Shown piece after piece: positions 37,960 to 49,984 of a DNA stretch of 64,000 nt (within the stretch, counting starts at the first letter, position 1; each line of letters begins with the position of its first letter). Source of the stretch: Epiperipatus broadwayi (lineage: Eukaryota; Onychophora; Udeonychophora; Euonychophora; Peripatidae); assembly GCA_028023455.1 (NCBI GenBank), contig JAQFVV010000055.1, forward strand, positions 7,561,680 to 7,625,679. The letters run 5' to 3'. The position numbers were made by a program, and so were the translations under genes. Under the pieces are notes generated by a model. It saw only the letters and a program-made list of their open reading frames with translations. It searched no databases and was not told the origin of the DNA.

Positions 37960-38295
37960 CTAAGACCATCTTTTAGATATCGCAAAATATGCATCCTTAT
38001 GATTAATGGTGAAAGAGTCATCTGCTATAAAGTATGATTCTTTTACTTTTCGCCTAACATCATGTCGCTCAGTACAAACCAGTTTTGCAGATGTGGGTTT
38101 GAACACATGTCCCAACAATTTTAGATGCTGAGCAAAAACTGAAGTGCATTCTGGATCCGTATGTGCCTTATTGTATCTATACCTGTGTTGTGATATCCTA
38201 GTAGCTATGGTGGCTCTCGTTTCACCATAGTATGATGCTTTGCATCCATTATGAGGGCATGCCAATCTGTACACAGCCTGTGGGATCTGATCAAA
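37960..38295 (-). CDS. Penelope-like element GIY-YIG endonuclease domain, 5'-truncated fragment
   Basis: An open frame of just over 100 codons on minus with no Met at its start (the apparent start codon is GTG); it continues a little upstream to a stop. It reads IPQAVYRLACPHNGCKASYY, then GETRATIATRISQH. This fits the GIY-YIG domain of Penelope-like elements: V-Y-x-x-x-C-P-x-x-x-C, Y-Y-G-E-T, then R-x-x-x-H. Later FAQHLKLLGHVF and ESYFIA fit the second half, where a Glu completes the active site. The enzyme would nick target DNA for reverse transcription. No reverse transcriptase lies upstream, so this is a 5'-truncated piece, though free of stops and better kept than the fossils at 7.6, 23.4 and 26.4 kb. 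A perfect palindrome starts 23 bases upstream. Confidence 0.7.
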   Translation of the reverse strand, partial: FDQIPQAVYRLACPHNGCKASYYGETRATIATRISQHRYRYNKAHTDPECTSVFAQHLKLLGHVFKPTSAKLVCTERHDVRRKVKESYFIADDSFTINHKDAYFAISKRWS

Positions 38296-38317
38296 AGTAT
38301 AGTGTCATTAGTGTTGT

Positions 38318-38401
38318 TAATAAGCCTATTAGTTGAGTTAGGTGTATGAAAACTCAAACGTTTGAGTTTTCATACACCTAACTCAACTAATAGGCTTATT
38401 A
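38318..38401. repeat. Perfect 84-bp palindrome, no spacer
   Basis: The 42 bases up to 38359 are exactly complementary to 38360-38401, centred on AACGTT. Lack of any mismatch in DNA this diverged means a very recent origin, or an assembly or library artefact. Confidence 0.95.
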
Positions 38402-38429
38402 TTCAAATAATGATTTCATAAAAGTGTAG

Positions 38430-39210
38430 TGTACCTCTACCAATAGACGGTACAAATATATTGACATTTGGAGAATATTTAAGAGCTTTAAAAAAAGTAA
38501 GGTTAAAAGCCTTTTAAATTAATGCATATAAAATTTTTTTTTAGTCTATGTAATTTTTTTTTTTTAAACATACAATGAGAGTTGATTCTTTTTTGTTTCA
38601 AATTATTTATCTGTAATTCAATTAAAACTTAAAATTGGAAAGGAATTTTAATGGAAAAGATTATAATCAATAAAACATTTTTGGAAGCTAATTAAAGATG
38701 GCAGAATTATGTAAAAAAAAAAAAGACTTCGTAACCTGAAGCTAATAAAGAATGTACAAGATTATAAACCTAAGTGTCATGATAATAATAAAATGTGCAG
38801 AAGTTTAAAAAACTGGATTGAGGTATAAAAAGAAGAGGACAGCTTCAATCTAGGTCTTTTCATTTATCTTCTGGTTATGTGTTTTTGGAGTTGGAGGCTT
38901 CCACGAAAAGTGACCTGTGCAGTGAAATGCATCTGCACAGGGACACTACTCACTTGCTGAAGAAAGCCATCATGGAAGAATGGAAATGAAGCCTTGTGAG
39001 CAGTCTTTTGCAATGAAGAGACCATCGCAACCAAACTTCTTGCTCCAGCTATGGAACGGGCCAGATGCTAGCAGAAAAAATCAATTAAATTTCAATGAGC
39101 TCAGGATCACACAAATCTACACAAACTTACAAGTAAGTTACTCTATTCATACCCTGATTGTGACTAGTGAACTATTTGCAATTTATAAAGCTTATAATAT
39201 AACCCGATAG
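38430..39210 (+). mobile_element. Promoter half of the LTR-like family also seen at 15 kb
   Basis: Starts near TGTACCTC (38430). AGCTAATTAAAGATGG (38690), the TATA box TATAAAAAG (38824), TTCAATCTAGGTCTTTTC and a 300-base less AT-rich leader ending ACTTACAAGTAAGTTA match the order in the 15-kb copy. The right end is not found. A 76-codon ORF at 38980-39210 lies in the leader and is not recognisable. Confidence 0.45.
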
Positions 39211-40098
39211 AGACATTCCCTGATTTATGAGATATTTTGATCCATGGATTGTTTTTTATGAAGAGAGAACAGAAAGGAATGGACTGTGTTAATTATGTAA
39301 AGTGATTACCTGGATTAGCATGCATGTTCTTCCTAATTAATAATAATAATTTATCTTTAAATATTTTAATCGTATAATAAAATATTTATCTTTAAGATCA
39401 CTTTCATCTGAACATTATTAATTTTAGTTATTTATTTTAGTTAATCAGAACTTAAATGGGTTTATGCTTAAATGGATGATTTACCCTGGTCAATAGTTAT
39501 TAAGCTCTGAGAATAATATTCTTTCTAAAAAACATAAAGTTATGGGAAATCATAATCTCATCCATTTAACTTATTTTCTTTTTAATTTACCATATGCGAT
39601 GCGACGGATTTCAGCATATTCTTACATGAATTCTGGTGCCCTTATAAAATAAATAAAAAGCTGATTTCACCATTAGCATAAGTTGAAATAATTGGTAAAC
39701 CAGTTAATCAGGAAATATAGCTAGGTTTTATAGAAATATGAACAAAATATTTATACTTTCTGCATTCATAGCTTTAAAAAGGCCTTCAGAATTTACTAAA
39801 ATGTGAAAAACGTTACAGTAGAATATTCTGAATATTTAAATATCACATTGTCAAAATAAGTAGTCAAAATATGAAGCAATTGAGTTAACATTGACACAAA
39901 ATAAACCATTCAAAGTAAAATAACAATATTATTTAAAGCAATACAAGGTTTATAATGTCATTTTTTTAGAGTGATTCTAAGTTTGAAATGATGAAACATT
40001 TATATGAAACACTATGTAAACTTTATGAGTAACAAATAAGCACAGTAATATTTTAATCAAATGTGAAAATTGTACAATAATATATAGATTATTGAAAG
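39211..40098. other. AT-rich, no gene recognised
   Basis: It may be the continuation of the LTR-like segment; no ORF or terminal motif was found. Confidence 0.35.
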
Positions 40099-40346
40099 CA
40101 CATCATTTCTTTCATATTTCCATGGTAAGCAAAAAAATATTCCACTGAGATTTATATAGCATGATATTCAGGTAAAGCAATATAAATTTTGTAGAAAACT
40201 TAATGTTTGAGTTCAAAACAAGCACATTATTTCTTTGATATTTCCATGGTAAGCAAAAAAATATTCCACTGAGATTTATGTAGCATGATATTCAAGTAAA
40301 GCAATATAAATTTTGTAGAAAACTTAATGTTTGAGTTCAAAACAAA
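40099..40346 (+). repeat. 124-bp tandem duplication
   Basis: 40099-40222 is repeated at 40223-40346 with a few substitutions (CATTTCCATGGTAAGC... is shared). Confidence 0.85.
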
Positions 40347-40613
40347 ATGACATTTTAAAAGCATTGACACATTATAAAAGTACATTTATTTTCTCTTTCA
40401 TAATAAGTAAAATATGTAGACAAAATGTCATACATTTCAGCATGAATAGTCATTTTGATTTTCATAGTAAGTAAAAATATTATAGACAATATATTTCAAC
40501 ACATATTTTATCTAATGCTAAAATACACAAGCAGAAATTCGATTATTTCATGAAACATTTAAACTGAGACATAATTAGATGTTTATTTATTTAACACACA
40601 TTGATTACGTAAG

Positions 40614-41194
40614 TAATATTTACTAAGGCAATAAACCTCATCAGTGTGTTTGAAAATGTGATGGTAGGGACCTCTACAGGTCTTAACCACAAGCTTACAC
40701 TTTGGAAGAAAAGAGGGGAACCCTTCTTTACTTCAACCTACTTTCTATATAAAGGGGTGAAGCTGAAGCAGTTAGATCTGTGAGTGTGAAGCTATTCAAT
40801 ACTTCACTGATTAAGTCCACAATTCCTATTATACATTAATACTCGTGAAATCTTTTGATTTACAATGAGTCAATGGAACAATCTTATAGTTAGAAATCTA
40901 TTATGTAATAGATTTCTAACTTTAAGATTGTTCCATTGACTCATAAATCAAAAGATTTTGCGAATACTAATGTATAATACAAATTGTGGACCTAATCGGT
41001 AAAGTATTGAATAGCTTCACGTTCTCAAATCTAACCACTTCAGCTTTACCTATTTATATAGAAAGTAGGTTGAAGTAAAGAAGTGTTCCCCTCTTTTCTT
41101 CCAAAGTGTAAGCTTGTGGTTAAGACCTGTAGAGGTCCCTACCTTCGCATTTTCAAGCACACACTCTTGAGGTTTATTGCCTTTGTAAATATTT
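40614..41194. repeat. Large fold-back, arms about 285 bp, almost no loop
   Basis: The left arm starts AATATTTACTAAGGCAATAA and the right arm ends TTATTGCCTTTGTAAATATT. The centre is near 40905 (GTTAGAAATCTATTA against TAATAGATTTCTAAC). The arms differ by scattered substitutions and small indels. No ORF and no hammerhead core were found. Confidence 0.9.
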
Positions 41195-44100
41195 CTAGAT
41201 GTTAAAAATAAATAATTTCATTTATTTTAAAATTAGTACAATGCTATTTTTAATGAATGTCATTTTTAAATTATGAAGACAATAATTAGAAAATAATTTA
41301 TTTTCTTATTAAAATAAATGCATTTAAAATTTTCATAGCTGTAACCTTGAAACAGTAAGACTTGCGTTTGAATCTTAAGTTTCACGTCTTCTATCGTCTC
41401 TCACCCATCACTCTCTCCTACCCAAATTTAAACTTTTTTGGTATTGAATTGTGTGTAACAATTTTAAAAATGTATCAATATATGTAAAATTCACCGTAAA
41501 CACACACACGTTTTGATAACAAATTTAAAGCAATAGATAAAAATAATTAATGTAATTTGTAATTCTCTTTTAATTATATAAAAATATATAATTTTAACAA
41601 TTTATTTTAAATTATAAAGTTCGTTATTTATTGCTGTGTTTAAATTTCATATTTAATAATAATTTTAGAAATATGATTGTAATTTAAGTAAAAGTAAAAA
41701 TAATTGTATATTCCCTTTTGTATTTAAAATTTTTAAAGTAATGGTCGGTGAGAGGTAATAGATTAATTAAAAGAAAAATTTCCTAAAATCTTTAATTACA
41801 AAATGTAAATGTAAAAATAAACTTGAACAATAGAAATGCAGCTTTCTATATAAATTAAACTTACAAGAATGTATTGATTCTCCTAGGGGCAAATGAGTGG
41901 ATCCAAAAATAAAATAGAACAAAAGTGAAAAGATAAGATCAAAGAAAGGAGGACATTTTGAATTTTCTCAGAACTTTTAGTAAGACTTTAGCTGTGCTCT
42001 CGATCAGTTGAGAGTTTCCAAACTCTTAAATTAATTTACCTACCACAGTATGTTCGAGTAGAAAGCACCCAGACTATTCTCCCCCTGGAGATGGTCGATC
42101 ATATGCCAAACCTTCGCATATGCCCTTCACAAAGTCAACCAAGAAGATCTGCTGCCCAAACAATTAGAAAGCTGCTGCTGCTGTTAAAATAAATGACTAA
42201 CCTAAATGCTGGAAAGAACTGCTACTTCTGAAATCATGAACAATTTGCTACTGACTACTGAATCTGAAAACTTCTTATAAAACAGGTACCTGTACCCAAA
42301 GACCTAGAGTACCCTAATTAATAATCACACTATAGCTCACTCTCTATATAACTTGTAAAACTCTAAATTGTAAAACTCTGAATTTAATGATTAAGTTATT
42401 ATATAAATTTCTTTAATAATCTAGCTTACCTACTTCAATCTTTTCTTGGGTATATATTTCTAAATTTTACATTTTTATTATCTAATTATAGCATGCTTAT
42501 AAGATTTCTGACCAGACCTCGCCAAATTTAAATATAGATTTTAATCAAGACGGTTGCCATCTTGTCCAGCAACCTATTAATGTATTTCGTTATATACTCC
42601 TGTTGGCTGCTCAGCTCGGAAATCTCCATAATTTTCTAAATGCAAATCTATGATTACTTGAAACAGTGGATGCATGTCCTATGAATCCTCATTAATATTT
42701 ATTTTTATAAATTACTTAATATTTTCATATAAATCAACATGCATTCAATGCTTCATTTATTGTAATGCAGGGGTCTACTACTTATCAAATGGCTGACATA
42801 TTAGTTATTAATACTCACCCCGCTTACCTATTGTTTTATATTTTAAGTTTTTAAGTAATAATTCCGTAAATCACATTTCTTTGAGAGTCAAAAACATTCT
42901 TTATTAAATGTTGATGATGTAGGGCCGAGTTATAAAATATATTTAAATCTTTACTGAATAGTTTGTAGATTATACATGTGTTACGTTTTGGAGATGCGAT
43001 GACCTATTATAAGCCTTGGATACTCCGGATTCTATAGGATTGAAATTAATCCCAGTCATCCTACACAAGCGGACAAATAAATGTTCCCATAGGGCTTGAC
43101 GACCATCCCACAGCCAGAAAGTAATCATGGCATGAACCACTTGCCCCTGGTTATGCTTATGTGACACCTTATATCTTTGGGCCTATGGCAAACACCAGCC
43201 TGTTGTTATAAACTCATCCATGTCTCCACAGTTTTAATATACTGCCACCCTCATATCGCCTTTCTAGATGTACCACATGTTTTTGATTATTAACTTTATT
43301 ACTCAATATATAACTTCATCTCTGCATTAGTGACATAACTCACTCAAATAAATGTCTGTCCATAGTAATTAGTAATATCTTCTTTAATTAAATAAATATA
43401 TGTCCGCCGTTCCGATTATTAATTCTACTTTAGACTCTTGCATTGCAAAGATATAAATCCTGAAGGCATGTTCATGAAACACTTGCTCGAGAATTTAAGT
43501 AGCTAGATTACATCAGCCAAATAAATATATCTCTTTGTAAAATATAACAGTATCGGAAATACTGCTACTGAGATTTTAAATATAACAAAATATTATTGGT
43601 TAAATGATTTCATATAAAATATATTAAATAAATAAATGTATATCTTAGTAAAGTATAACAGTATCGGAAATACCGTTACTGAGATTTTAAATATAATAAA
43701 TATTATTAATTAGATGATTTAGTATAAAATATTTTAAATAAATAATTTCAAACTATATGTTTGCTGTTACATCTTTATTTATTTGATACCCATACAATAT
43801 AATATTTCATCGATTCTGTAAAATATAAATGTTTAATATTGGTGTCATTATTGGATAACTCGAAAATAAATTCTTGAATCTCTTGCATCTATCTCCATGA
43901 CCACCATGCCTAAAGAAATATTTACTAATGTAGCATCAGATGCATTGTTTCGTAGATTGTATTATGGAAGCAATAAACTATGTTTGAACTCAGTACTACA
44001 GATGGCTTCACTACCTAGATGGTGCTGCAGTTCTGTGTGGTGGTTGAATTCTGCACTATGTTAATGAATCAGACGAATCTGACCATTACAACCTTATAGC

Positions 44101-45059
44101 TTCTTCCACTATTTTTACCATATCCTTTAAGATAGCAAAGTCTGACTCTTATTAAATAAGGTTTAGCTTAATGAGAATAGTTGCAAATAATTATAGAAAG
44201 CAAATATACAGTTTATAATTAGCTATAGCGTATAATTTAGCAATTTATTCAAATATATAAGCTCAGTTCTGGTATTCAAAAATATTAGTAAACTTAATGT
44301 TAAAATAAATTTCGAGCATGAATAAACAACAGATTGAAGGTTCATTAATAGTTTATAGCAGTATAATTTCATATACATCTGTGAGAAATCCTGATGCAAT
44401 AAAGCTATGTGATAGCTCATCATTCTCTTCCACCAATAAGCTGTTTTGAGAATTTCTTTCAATATATACTATTGGAAAAATTGTAGTGAGGTAGTGGGCC
44501 AAAGCAGAAAGTCCAAACAGATATTAACTTAACCGTTCATGGCTTAAATTAACAAAAATAATAAGCAATTAACAAATGAACACTATATAAAATGATGACA
44601 AATAATGATGCTGTGTGTTTGTCTCCACATGGTCAAATGCTTTTATATAGTAAGACAGGTGGTACAAATAATTCGGTGGTTGACACTGAGGGTGTTAATC
44701 AACTAATTAATTAAGCCTCATTTAGTTGTAAGTAAGATGTTCTAAAAATAATATTTTTTAAAATAGACTGTCTGTAATTTTAGACAAAATAAACTAACAT
44801 TATATAATTCATTTATTAAATAATTATTTAATGATAATTAAATATTGAAAAGCAATACATTTATTTAGCCTTTTAAAAGATTTCAAAAATTAAAAATAAT
44901 ATCTGTTGAAAATGATAATAGATATTTTTTTATTTTTTAAACAGAAAAATATTATAATTTAAGAATATTACATTTTAATTATTTTAAACAAGGAAATTGA
45001 AATGTAATCAATTTGTTTTCAAGTTTTATTTTAATCAAAACAAAGTATAATATGTCTGC
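41195..45059. other. No gene recognised; less AT-rich 41.9-44.1 kb
   Basis: 41.9-44.1 kb has a different composition and may be an LTR-like or unknown element. A 65-codon minus ORF at 42970-43167 has protein-like composition but no recognisable family. 43509-43630 and 43637-43745 form a diverged tandem duplication (TATAACAGTATCGGAAATAC). Confidence 0.35.
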
Positions 45060-45145
45060 ATACACAATGCAGTTTCCATTGATTACTTTGTTTGGCACAG
45101 GGTGGCACTACTGTATGGAGAGTTTTGCCTTTGTTTACAACAATG
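45060..45145 (+). repeat. Family F tail fragment
   Basis: GGCACAGGGTGGCACTACTG and GTATGGAGAGTTTTGCC match the 3' ends of the copies at 34.4 and 50.0 kb. Confidence 0.7.
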
Positions 45146-45334
45146 TTAGTGAGAATTGTTTTAAAATAAATTACAGCTAACTTTCAGTCTTATAAAATGT
45201 AAACATATATTTATAGATAAACTTATACATTAAAATAATTAAACTCACTTTATTTAAACTTGGCATAAAGAAATATATTATAAAACAGTATTATAACCAA
45301 TAACTTAATATTTAAATACAAATATAGTATATAT

Positions 45335-45690
45335 ATGTGTAAGCTAAATGTAATTAAAGAAAATTTGAACCCATACTTTTAAGCTGTCTTCGGTCATCTA
45401 CTCCATCTACTCCATTTAATTACATCTAGCTTAAGTAAATATACTATATTAGTATTTAAAAATTAAAGATTCAGTCTGTATTCTGCCCATCGTTCTTCTG
45501 TGTATTCAAATGATTTTAAGATCCTACATATGAAAGGTCAGAATGACTTACAGTCAACATGGGTATGACAACAAAATTGGCAAACAAGGGCTTTGAACAT
45601 GTCATGATTTTCAATGCAGCTGTATAAGATAGAGTGGATGACAGAATAAAGCTTGAAAATCTGCTTTCAAATCCCCTCTAAATTAAATGA
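45335..45690. repeat. Degraded family L pieces
   Basis: 45345-45440 is an inverted tRNA-like fragment (AGCTAAATGTAATTA against TAATTACATCTAGC); 45530-45690 matches the family body (TGGGTATGACAACAAAA, TGAACATGTCATGATTTTCA). Confidence 0.5.
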
Positions 45691-46119
45691 TTTACTAGGT
45701 TTAATATATACACTGACTTCTTTAAATAGAAAATAAACTATATACATTTTTCTTATAATATACCATCATAATATATAAATATAAATTCTCAATGCACAAC
45801 TTAAGGTTCTCATACATATATATGCCTCCTAGTAAAATGGGAGTTCATCTGCTTGAAATGATTATGATCTAAGTCTAAACCCCAAGATTTTTTCCTATGC
45901 AGAAGTCTCTTAGCCAACCTAGCTAACCATCTAACAATTGTTGGTAAATGGGTATCCAGATATTTTTAGATAGAAGATAAAAATAAATGCAGAAAACCTA
46001 GAGAGTGTTATCAACTCTTTCACTGTTTTTTGCAGAGAGTTAATTTAGTAGCATATTTAAATAATAATAAACAGCCACTCAAAAATAAAATATAGGCATT
46101 ACCCCCCTACCCCAAAGGA

Positions 46120-46510
46120 TAGAGAAAAACTACTCTTAAAATGAATTTTGCAATGTTTATGCAAACCAATATGTGAACCCCCACTACATCCACATATAGA
46201 ACATGCTGGTCCAATTCCGTGTTTCCTTGTTATTTTGTTATGTTGTCATTTAGTTTCAGCAGAAGATTTTTTTTTCAGAAATACTTGAACACCGTGCATG
46301 TCAAATTGTAGTCCTCCAATGCATTCTGTTTTCTGCCATATCATATCAATAGAAACAAATGACATTGCACTTCATTAGAATGGCTTTGTGTTATAATGTA
46401 GATGGGGTCTATCTCTTCTATGAAACCCATGTTCAAGTTCATCATAAAACACTCTCTTACAAAGTCGTTCATTCATTTTACACAGCTAATCCAACAAAGA
46501 TGTGATTTTA
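46120..46510 (-). pseudogene. LINE reverse-transcriptase C-terminal fossil
   Basis: The minus strand reads NERLCKRVFYDELEHGFHRR, then DRPHLHYNTK, then after stops and shifts GPACSICGCSGGSHIGLHKH. Many molluscan and other LINEs end with RLPKRVFYGEL-like, GRPxxRYKD-like and then a C2H2-like CxxCGxxxxSxIGLxxHxxxH segment. The order and spacing fit. It is dead and 5'-truncated. Sense is leftwards. Confidence 0.6.
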
Positions 46511-47294
46511 CAGGCGTGGATTAAAATAGTATCACATCTTGAAAACTAAAGCAGATATTGGTCTTACCATTGTATTTTTAAGATTTTACAGAGCATCCTT
46601 AAATGAAACTTTCCTAATGTCTTTATATTATGCTGATAGCATATTTACTTTGTGTGGATAATAAATATGCAAATATCAGTGGTTGTGAAATAGAACTGTT
46701 TGGTTGATTCAAGTTTTACAAGTTTGTTAGCTTTCACTTCATCATAATTTAACCATAATATGTCAAAACACTGCTCTATATCTGAATGGGAACCATTTGC
46801 ATAACTTTGTATCACTTTGCACAATAACAAATATTGTAAGGCAACAAATAGACATATTTATTTATTTCTACTCCAATGTGGCAATGTCATTATTAAGATT
46901 ACTCAAGGCTTTAATAGGCTTATAAATGTAGATGATAACAAACAAACTCTTAAGCTATCAACAATGTCAACCTGTAGTCAAGGCAACCTCCATAAAGGAG
47001 GTTATCTTGACTACAAATTGAGATTGTTAATACCTTAAGCGTTGATTATTATCACTGTATTATGATCTCTGCAATTTAAATCACTTTTAATTGTCTTAAA
47101 TTGCATAACAATATGCTTATTAGATTACTTCACTTGATTATAATTATTATTAAAAATTAAATGTTCAAAAACTGTCAGAATAATTGAGATAAACCTGCTG
47201 ATAGTATATTAGATTTGGAAAAAAAAGATGGGAGAGGGGATTGTAAAAAGCAGATGAATTTAAACCAATCCTTACAGAAAAGTACATGAAAGGT
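46511..47294. other. Spacer with hairpin repeat at 46940-47040
   Basis: 46940-47040 forms a long hairpin (CTTAAGCTATCAACAATGTC against GATTGTTAATACCTTAAG; AAGGCAACCTCC against GGAGGTTATCTT) and belongs to the dispersed GGAGGTTGCCTTGACAA family. Confidence 0.55.
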
Positions 47295-47560
47295 CTACTG
47301 ACTGTTGCCTTTGATGAAATAGTTCAGTTGGTTAGAGTTGCTTCAAAATTTGATGTTCAAGAATCTAATATTGTAAGTTCGAATCCTATGCCAATAATGT
47401 CACTGTCCAGGTCAGCAACACTTGAAAATGAGTGGAGAATAGTACCACTCAAAATGTGTAAATTAGTAATGTTACAACAGTTATTTGTATTTGAAAATTT
47501 AAATAAAGTTTACATTTTTTTAGACATTTAATGATAGATGATGGAAATAGTCCAACATAT
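47295..47560 (+). repeat. tRNA-derived SINE, family S, with covarying helix II
   Basis: The A-box TAGTTCAGTTGGTTAGAG (47320-47337) and B-box GTTCGAATCC (47377-47386) are nearly canonical. After them AACACTTGAAAAT, hairpin GAGTGG/CCACTC and AAAATG sit where the hammerhead core is in the 56.6-kb copies; the core is mutated. It ends with a tail like TTAAATAAAGTT. Confidence 0.75.
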
Positions 47561-49189
47561 TCGATTACTTGAAACTAATATGATATTAATAAAAATTTAT
47601 TATTTCTAATAAATACATAAATTAGCTTATTGGATACATTATTGACATCAAAATAGATATTTGTGCTTGGATCCACTTGCTTTTTAATAATAAAGTTTCA
47701 TGATTGTATAAAAAAAACTCCCTTAAAGCCCGGTTTCTCCAATGCAAAAGAGGGAAAATATTTTTTTACAATATTTAATACTTGCAATGAAATGATTTAA
47801 ATTGTTGGGATTGATATATTTCTTATAGTAAGTCAGTGTTTTTTTATTACAAAAATTAGTACTTGTGAGTTTTCCAGTAAACCAAGATGGCAGCCCATAT
47901 TTTTGATAAATATACAGTTTCAGGGCTCCCCATAAATGTTTACAAAAAAATTGCCTGCTAGGAAATGCTGTATTTAATATTTAGATTTTATTTTTTATTA
48001 CCGTTATTTTAAAAAAAAATTAATTATAATATTTAGAATTTTTCTTTTTTTTTGGATTAACTTATTAATAGAAAAAAGAAAAAAAGTAAATACAATACTT
48101 ACACTTTACTCATGTTGGTGGCATTCAATCATAGCAAGATCATTAAAACACACATTTTGGAAGGCAGGATCCTGTATTTTTGAAATAGTCCACTGTAGTA
48201 TGTTCTGTGAAAAGTTATGGTTTGAAATTTTTATCATTATGACAATTTACCAGAAAAAAATTGCTGACAAAAATAAACATGCTGAATTGAACCAAAATAC
48301 AGCAATATTAATTGTCACTTTTCATTATAAGTAAAAAAAGAATTGAAATAAATCTTAATGAAATTTATCGCAATGCATTTCTTTTTTTAAATTGAATCAA
48401 TTCATTAGCTCTCTTGCACTCTTAACTTTCTGAAAGATTTATTTGTTCTCACTAGATTTAAGCTTTCAACTTTCATTTTAATATTAAACCATTATTATTT
48501 ATCAAAATATAATAAATTTAACCTCATTCAATAGATATTTGTATTTAGAAAGTAACTAAATTTTAAAAAATCACATTTTTTAAAAAAGATTTTAATCAAG
48601 GCAAAATACGGTCACATCATCATATTTCAGGTGGAGCTGACTCAATTTGCAAACTGAATGAAATCTTCTTTGTTCGATGTTCATCGCAAAAATATGAAGG
48701 AATTATTTTTAATATCGACTAAATCTATCAATTCATACTTAAAAGTTTTAATTTTTTTGTAATTTTTATTATATTGCTAAATATTATAACAGTCTGTTGA
48801 GTGACATCATTTCTAGACAGTTGTATTTACAATGACCATAGTCTCTATGATAACAATATTCAGAAAAATATAATCTTTTATATTTAAAAATAAAACATTT
48901 CTGTAAAAAATAAATATGTTTAATTTCTAATAATAATTACACAATTACAATACAAAAATAATTATGAACTTTCCAATAAATCAAGTTTTTAAACCATCGT
49001 AATATTTTCTTGAAGTAATCTTGCAAAGTTTGAGATTGCCAAATATACAATGACTAGGTATCAATGCATGGTTTCAATTACTCTGAAATTTCTGTTATTT
49101 GATTATCATGACAGCTTTTGAAGTTTTTTGAAATTAATATATTAGAAAATAAGTATACATGAAAATTAAAGTCATATATCACATGACCT
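47561..49189. other. AT-rich, no gene recognised
   Basis: No sustained ORF, repeat or RNA motif. 47880-47900 (CCAAGATGGC) and 49690-49705 (GCCATCTTGG) are short inverted matches 1.8 kb apart. Confidence 0.4.
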
Positions 49190-49306
49190 AATTTTTTAAG
49201 CTTGTAAATAAAAAACAATGAGCTGTGCTAATTGCTCTAATAAGCTTTATTGATTAATGCCAGTGAAAGAAACATTTAAAAATCTCTATCTAGAAACCAC
49301 ACCTCA

Positions 49307-49350
49307 ACCTCAGATCAATGGTTTCATGCTTTGGCACTCCTCAGTGAGGT
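49307..49350 (-). ncRNA. Hammerhead ribozyme motif, family G, minus arm
   Basis: ACCTCA, CTGAGGA (49338-49344), helix II GTGC/GCAT with loop CAAA, GAAA (49322-49325), CCATTGAT, C, TGAGGT. Helix I is ACCTCA/TGAGGT, perfect. Helix III is weak in this arm. Confidence 0.65.
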
Positions 49351-49368
49351 ATCTAAAACTACTCTAAT

Positions 49369-49412
49369 ACCTCACTGAGGAGTGCCAAAGTATGAAATCA
49401 TTGGTCTGAGGT
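49369..49412 (+). ncRNA. Hammerhead ribozyme motif, family G, plus arm
   Basis: ACCTCA, CTGAGGA (49375-49381), helix II GTGC..GTAT, GAAA (49394-49397), then ATCATTGGT, C (49406), TGAGGT. Helix I is again perfect. Confidence 0.65.
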
Positions 49413-49512
49413 TGGGATATGGTTTCTAGATAGAGATGTTTAAATGCTTTCCCCTTGCTGGCATTTATCAATAAAGCTTGTTAGAGTAATTAGCCCAGCT
49501 CATTGTTTTTAA

Positions 49513-49984
49513 AATATACATGAATTTTAAAGCTTTCAAAAGTGTTAGCAACATTTCTCAGTAGAGGGTGAAAAATGCAAATGGGTCTGTCACTTGGATA
49601 AATTGCTTGTTTAATTTTGTTTTAATTTAACAGCTAACACATTCTCTGTAGATTATAGGCCCTTGAAACTACATTTATTGAAAATTTGGGCCGCCATCTT
49701 GGCTTATTGGAAAACTCACAAGACCCCCAAAATCACTAGTCAATGCTATAAAAAGGTAAATAATTTAACTATTACATGATATTCGATAAAACAAACAAAA
49801 GATATGCATTAAATAAATGAAACACTGAACATTGATAAGTTCATTAATTTATCTTGTAACTTAGCAACAAAAAAGATCATTTCAGCTGTAACATTTTGTT
49901 TTGTTTGATCAACTCAGTAAAAGAAAGGGATTATTATTTAAAACACTAATAACCTTTAGTTCATCAGATATATACATATTAAAA
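49513..49984. other. No gene recognised
   Basis: AT-rich spacer. Confidence 0.4.

Larger units (their letters stand above)
49190..49512. repeat. Fold-back SINE-like element, family G, hammerhead on both strands
   Basis: The outer arms CAATGAGCTGTGCTAATTGC and TAATTAGCCCAGCTCATTG are complementary, as are the middle parts (TCTCTATCTAGAAACCA against TGGTTTCTAGATAGAGA). The centre is near 49360. Confidence 0.85.

Noticed and set aside
38958-38985. CTGAAGA...GAAA in the LTR-like leader as a hammerhead core
   Set aside because: Same lack of helix II; it looks like a chance match.
42970-43167. 65-codon minus ORF as a real gene
   Set aside because: The composition is protein-like, but no family, no continuation past stops on either side, and no splice context.
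47312-47390. Functional tRNA gene
   Set aside because: The A- and B-boxes are good, but no acceptor stem closes and SINE sequence follows directly; called a SINE head.
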